In this document: positions 60,601 through 64,000 of the stretch, piece by piece | How positions within the stretch are numbered: the first letter of the stretch is position 1 | Layout of the letters: each line of letters begins with the position of its first letter | NCBI GenBank assembly: GCA_949358305.1 | Contig: OX442316.1 | Span: 17,360,001-17,424,000, forward strand | From: Strigamia acuminata | Lineage: Eukaryota; Arthropoda; Chilopoda; Geophilomorpha; Linotaeniidae | Direction: 5' to 3' | Length of the DNA stretch: 64,000 nucleotides | Made by a program: the position numbers and the translations under genes | Notes under the pieces: model-generated | The model's database searches: none | What the model saw: only the letters and a program-made list of their open reading frames with translations | What the model was told of the DNA's origin: nothing

Positions 60601-63600
60601 CCGCCGTCGTGCAGTTCACGGATGCAGATTGGGTTCCATCGCCGACTCTTGTGAACGGAATTACATCGATCGAGTAATTGGTAAACGGTTCGAGTCCGAA
60701 AACGGTTAAACTCGAATCAGTTGTCGATTTAACCCTTGTTTGCGCGTTACCTACAAAAATATGTTGTTCACAATTTCAAAACTGCGAGAACGATGCAAAA
60801 AACGAGAGAGAGAAAAAATTAAAGAAAGTTGTTGACAAGCATCAAAAGAAGCGACCAGAAAAGAAACTTGAAAGAAAAATCTGTTTGCAACTACGAGAAA
60901 AACATGCAAACCATAAAAGAGAAATGGAGAAAAAAATGCGCGTGCAAAACAAGCGGAGAAAGAAAAAAGCGAGTGGCGAAGCGAAGGCAAAGACAAAAAA
61001 GTTTTCGAAATTGATTTTTGTCAGATGAGTGTTGAATTAAATTAAGGGGAAGTTGTTTTTTACGAGCTACTTATTATACAGTTCACGCATTACCCACCAT
61101 ACCAGCTGTTCAGCGGTTTGTAGACAACTTTATAGCCGAGGAGGACGCCATTGGTGTAAGCCAGGAGAGGCACATCCCAACTCAGTTTGACAGATTGAGA
61201 TGACAAAGACACACAAACCAAGTTCTGCGCCGGTTTCGACGGAACTACAAAATTAGAAAAAAAAAGAATTAAATAAAAATAAAAATAATTAAAAATTTTA
61301 ATTTTTAATTTTGCATTTTAATTATGAAAAGTGGGGCATCAATCAAGTCGTATTTAAATATTTTTTTAATTAGCTGAAGTTCTTAAGTAAGAGAAAAGAG
61401 TAACACGTTTTTCGTAATGGATTTTCCCTTTTTCTTGTCACTCAAAAGGCTTTTGGTGTGAAGTAAATTTCATTTCGATTTCTGACTGCCGTCTTCCTTC
61501 CTCCATTCACTTGACAACAGTTCAACAAACACGACCCCACCCACACGTCAATATTAATTTTCCACCTCCACAAAAACATAATAAAAAACTCAAAAAATAT
61601 ATAAAATTTTTTTTTTTATTTTTTTTTATTTTTTATATTTAACTTGCCCACGGAATTCCCACAAACTCAACTTTCCCCCAATATTATCTTACCATCCTCC
61701 TGCGTTTGCGCAAACACCTCCTCCGAAGACGGCCCGTCGCCATGGCGATTAAACGCCTGCACGACCAAAACGTATCGACTAAACTTCTTGAGGCCCGTCA
61801 CCAGAAAGCGGTAAATCGCCTCGTCGCCATTCTGCAGTTCCATCTTCCTGAAGGTAAAGGATTGAGTGGCGTTTTGCGGTCGGAAACCGATGTTGTATCC
61901 GAGGATTTCACCGAACCAAACATCAGTACTTGGCGGCTGTCACAATCAAATTGTAACGAATAAATTACAAACCGCAAAATTAAAAAATTAAAAAACTAAA
62001 AAATTAAAAAAAAATTGTTGCTTCACTGCAGCGCACATTAAAAATTGCAACTGTATAAAATCCTTAAAACGAGTGTAATTTCTGTTATTTACCTTCCACG
62101 TCACTTTCAATGTTTGGCTATCGACTGGCGCAACCTGAACGTGCCTTGGCGGGCCCCCAGGAGCTGCGGAATACGAAATAATTACATGTGATTTGACACT
62201 CCGAATACATTTATGAGTAGACGTGCGCATTAAACACCTCGCGGAAATCAGATACGCACTGATCGATTTGTCTTTTGACAAAATTACTTTATCAACTACA
62301 AAACCCAAAGGGAGAAAGAAAAGATCCGAATGTGCTTTCAACGTCTCAATGCTTTTAGCAGTGCGTCGAAACTTTTATTTTACTTGCTCGGAATCAAAAT
62401 GAAAACATTCACCCGGAGAAGTTCACATTTCTCATCTCTCTCCCCCTTCAGGTTTTCTTCACTGCATGTCAAAGAACAAAACAAAATAAAATATTTTATT
62501 TATTTATTTATTTACTATACTAGTAGCTGGGTGCCCGTTGCGAGTGCAGTAAATGTCCAGTAATTCTGTCGAAATTTACACAATATCCCAATCCTAACTA
62601 TATATTAAAAAAGAAGTGTGTTGTGATTGCAATATTCCGTTCTCGTGCTCAGCTAAATCCGTTGAGATTTTTTAACTTTGAAATAACTGTACCGGTGATT
62701 CCAATTTTAAAATTCTAGAAACTAACGTTGTTGGTGTAGTTTTTGATACATTCCAAGTGCCGGAGTTAGTTTTTGTTGGAATGTTGCGTATACATTACAG
62801 TATGGCAATGTGGTATTCTGTAGTGTGCTGCCACATGAGTTCCGTTAACGAGTTGTCGGCCAAATCCGTTGTGCAGTTAGCATTTTTCAACTAAGGCACC
62901 ATTTGACCAACACCAGCCAATCAAATGTTCAGTTGGTCACACACACACTTCTTTTTAATACATTATACAGGATAAGATTTATTTATTTTATGTCTGCACT
63001 GTATATTTTCTCCGAGCTAGTTGCAACTTATACATACAAATAAGAAATGTACAGCAAAAAGAAATAAAAATTTCTGTGTAAACATTCGTTTTCGATAAAG
63101 AAAACAAATCTTGTCAAGTAGAAATAAATAAATAAATAAATAAACAAATAAATAGCCAATCAAAAATATTTATTTAAAAAAGATGGATTTAAGATGGCGT
63201 CTTACCTTCTTCCTGAGTGGTTATCGTGAGCACTTCGCTGGGTATCCCCAACCCGACGCTATTTTCAGCTCTGATACGAAAATGGTAGGAATGGTCTGGC
63301 TTCAGACCAACCACACTCGCTTTGCTCTCTTTCCCCAGAACGGACAACAGGGCTGGCGAGCTGTGGTCCCACGATTCTGCACGTTCAAACACGCGACAAA
63401 AATTATTGACGTAAAATTAAAATCAAATTTGTATACCTGCAATTTGTTTGTGCTGGATAATATAACGGGTTATCGGGTTGTTCCCGTCGTATGGGGGCAA
63501 CCACGTCAAATCCGCCGAACGACTCTTCACCTGCACCACTTTAAACTGTCGAGGCGACTCTGGAACTTCTGGAATGTTGGAAATTAACTGTATTTTAAAA

Positions 63601-64000
63601 TGACAATAATTCTAATTCCAAAAACAAAAAGAACAATTCCTGGTTTGGTATTTCACTCGAATAATTAATACGCGCGATACGAATGTATCACATTTCGTGT
63701 ATTAATTCCACGCAAATTAATCAATAAAACCCAAGTTTGGCTCTCAGTTTGAATAAAAATAAATGCACAAACAAAACCTGGAGAGAGTAGACGATGTATA
63801 TATATCCAATTGTACCCAAACAAGGTTAAGGAATCAACTCGCAAATCCAAAGTAAGCTGTCATCTGTAACGAGGTAACATTGGTCCCCGTGCAAATTCAA
63901 TTTATTTACATTCAGGCTGCGCCAAAAATGGGAAAAAATAAACAAAGCAAAGTCTGGCAAAGAGTGTATAGCTTACGTTGAACTGTGAGGTAAACAAATG
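57564..64000 (-). CDS. Dscam: Dscam-like cell adhesion receptor, paralogue B (5' part outside window)
   Basis: Second Dscam-family receptor, convergent with gene A. Nineteen exons are visible, running from the end of Ig9 at the right edge through FN3 1-4, Ig10, FN3 5-6, the membrane helix and the whole tail to a TAG stop. Exon lengths and phases equal those of A from FN3-1 to the membrane exon, except for one added intron inside the Ig10/FN5 exon. The frame is intact throughout. The tail keeps YATFQLASY, DLLYH-QESSSSN and PPPYYP, but ends ...KDYTITV. That gives a hydrophobic residue at positions 0 and -2, like a class II PDZ ligand (inference). The identities are read directly; the adhesion role is known for the family. 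The Ig1-Ig9 exons lie beyond base 64,000. Confidence 0.93.
57700..57885 (-). CDS. Dscam: gene B exon: tail with PPPYYP motif
   Basis: Encodes RHSSTYGDYDERSPMFRSQD, MPPPYYPEISPIEDVG and LNFAMNDANYLKSGAVK. Partner of A exon 29, but it leaves in phase 2 rather than 1, so the last exons of A and B are not interchangeable. Confidence 0.88.
57953..58082 (-). CDS. Dscam: gene B exon: tail
   Basis: Encodes VPDLLYHSQESSSSNENSPD, VKSVSHRNHLDATYQRYPT and INQH. Partner of A exon 28 (130 against 127 nt). Donor ACAG|GTAAAT. Confidence 0.88.
58150..58234 (-). CDS. Dscam: gene B exon: 85-nt tail exon
   Basis: Encodes GDGIVSYSKAGKPKGRHQSQ and RVVTDEKR. Same length and phases as A exon 27. The donor AGAG|GTTCAA is weak. 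Confidence 0.78.
58298..58608 (-). CDS. Dscam: gene B exon: juxtamembrane tail with YATFQL (long form; short form ends at 58334)
   Basis: Encodes EIAKTNPKYALVLERALN, DDVCPYATFQLASYSHQ and, past an internal phase-0 donor ATG|GTAAAT, VNKNVGNLGGNE before GAG|GTATGC. Both donors leave in phase 0, so two tails differing by 12 residues are possible. Confidence 0.85.
58685..59152 (-). CDS. Dscam: gene B exon: FN3-6 and transmembrane helix
   Basis: Encodes EPVAPIKEEVLMENATSVTL, CPILYFIVEYRLKGADQWTL, a hydrophobic helix IVIPLVVSLVILAAAAVILC and basic RRKRESE. 468 nt, as in A. Donor CGAG|GTAACA. Confidence 0.93.
59213..59398 (-). CDS. Dscam: gene B exon: rest of FN3-5 (extra intron before it)
   Basis: Acceptor TTTCTTTCTTCAG, then YSLSYRREYGEWEEMQLETE, WCGTRYQLYMTAYSMVGPG and SDIISVKTKGS. 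186 nt. The 70-bp intron preceding it is absent from gene A. Confidence 0.92.
59469..59722 (-). CDS. Dscam: gene B exon: end of Ig10 and start of FN3-5
   Basis: Encodes RNEAVVVNERVKI, SLWIQEVL, NYTCKVRNAYGTDSITYQVL and VAPIL. It ends in phase 1 within the Gly codon at TTAG|GTAATA. 254 nt; together with the next exon it equals the single 440-nt exon of A. Confidence 0.92.
59980..60094 (-). CDS. Dscam: gene B exon: N-terminal part of Ig10
   Basis: Encodes VGAKISSFDDTVVSRWKTNV and SLPCKSVGVPAPEVEWFVR. 115 nt, as in A. Donor TGAG|GTGAAA. Confidence 0.92.
60168..60321 (-). CDS. Dscam: gene B exon: FN3-4, second half
   Basis: Encodes ETKKHVVPANQNTFVAQGL, RRHEFWVTASTLIGEGQS and VAQSPAAK. 154 nt, as in A. 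The donor AAAG|GTTTTT is weak, unlike A. Confidence 0.9.
60386..60525 (-). CDS. Dscam: gene B exon: FN3-4, first half
   Basis: Encodes VPDAPADVKAVASSADTILV, SWKAPSYTKGVILKYTVYIR and DGAKE. 140 nt, as in A. Weak donor GAG|GTTTTA. Confidence 0.9.
60595..60750 (-). CDS. Dscam: gene B exon: FN3-3, second half
   Basis: Encodes GNAQTRVKSTTDSSLTVFGL, EPFTNYSIDVIPF and VNCTTAED. 156 nt, as in A, 80% DNA identity. Confidence 0.92.
61098..61244 (-). CDS. Dscam: gene B exon: FN3-3, first half (gene-conversion candidate)
   Basis: 96.6% identical in DNA to gene A exon 19, including about 15 bp of the following intron. Protein differences are PL for PP and GY for GC. Confidence 0.93.
61245..61692 (-). 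other. gene B intron before FN3-3
   Basis: 448 bp, AT-rich, no feature. Confidence 0.75.
61693..61936 (-). CDS. Dscam: gene B exon: rest of FN3-2
   Basis: Encodes PPSTDVWFGEILGYNIGFR, FLVTGLKKFSRYVLVVQAFN and AQTQED. 244 nt, as in A. Confidence 0.93.
62093..62163 (-). CDS. Dscam: gene B exon: start of FN3-2
   Basis: Encodes APGGPPRHVQVAPVDSQTLK and VTWK. 71 nt, phase 0 end, as in A. Donor GGAAG|GTAAAT. Confidence 0.92.
62164..63205 (-). other. gene B intron before FN3-2
   Basis: 1.04 kb with AAAT arrays at about 62487-62510 and 63123-63150. No exon is seen. Confidence 0.75.
63206..63376 (-). CDS. Dscam: gene B exon: FN3-1, second half
   Basis: Encodes ESWDHSSPALL, VVGLKPDHSYHFRIRAENSVG and SEVLTITTQEE. 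171 nt, as in A. Donor GAAG|GTAAGA. Confidence 0.93.
63437..63568 (-). CDS. Dscam: gene B exon: FN3-1, first half
   Basis: Encodes QVPESPRQFKVVQVKSRSAD, LTWLPPYDGNNPITRY and IIQHKQIA. 132 nt, as in A. Donor GCAG|GTATAC. Confidence 0.92.
63569..63976 (-). other. gene B intron between Ig9 and FN3-1
   Basis: 408 bp, AT-rich, no feature. Confidence 0.75.
63977..64000 (-). CDS. Dscam: gene B exon: end of Ig9 (cut by window edge)
   Basis: The last 24 bases of the exon read FVYLTVQ before CAAC|GTAAGC, matching FIYLVVQ and the donor of gene A exon 14. Confidence 0.85.

Overview
The window is animal nuclear DNA. It is AT-rich and intron-rich, with GT/AG splice sites, AATAAA signals, minisatellites and several small inverted-repeat (MITE-like) elements. 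I see no operons and no bacterial features. Its genes are two convergent (tail-to-tail) paralogues of the Dscam immunoglobulin-superfamily receptor. The exon sequences, the domain order and the cytoplasmic motifs (YATFQL, PPPYYP) match arthropod Dscam best. Multiple Dscam copies suggest an arthropod lineage with an expanded family, such as chelicerates or myriapods; that placement is inference.

Layout. Bases 1-28,830 hold no gene that I can support. They contain a minisatellite (891-1302), at least five inverted-repeat elements (about 7.3, 10.1, 12.2, 22.4 and 25.0 kb), dispersed repeats shared between distant sites, and a CpG- and GC-richer stretch at 27.7-28.7 kb that could be a promoter or first-exon region. 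Gene A (+ strand, 28,831-55,518) has 30 exons covering the full Dscam extracellular plan: Ig1-Ig9, FN3 1-4, Ig10, FN3 5-6, one transmembrane helix and a cytoplasmic tail. Only the signal-peptide exon is not identified. Gene B (- strand, 64,000 down to 57,564) enters from the right edge and covers the end of Ig9 through the C-terminus. Between the two 3' ends lie about 1.5 kb with a strong hairpin and an unrecognised two-exon open frame.

How the pair relates. From FN3-1 to the membrane helix every exon of B has the same length and phase as its partner in A, with one exception: the 440-nt Ig10/FN5 exon of A is split in B (254 + 186) by a 70-bp intron. The third FN3 exon pair is 96.6% identical in DNA, while the next exon pair is about 80%, which points to local gene conversion. 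The tails differ in their last exons. B ends in a hydrophobic -YTITV sequence (class II PDZ-ligand-like). A has two possible terminal exons, neither resembling B's. A also carries an extra A in a homopolymer within a tail segment otherwise nearly identical to B's, so the longer form of that exon stops early. An in-phase upstream donor would bypass it.

No duplicated alternative Ig exons were found in gene A, so it shows no sign of the mutually exclusive exon arrays of insect and crustacean Dscam1. Diversity here would come from paralogue number and tail splicing. Both proteins would be single-pass membrane receptors for homophilic recognition in neurons or immune cells; this role is known for the family and inferred here.
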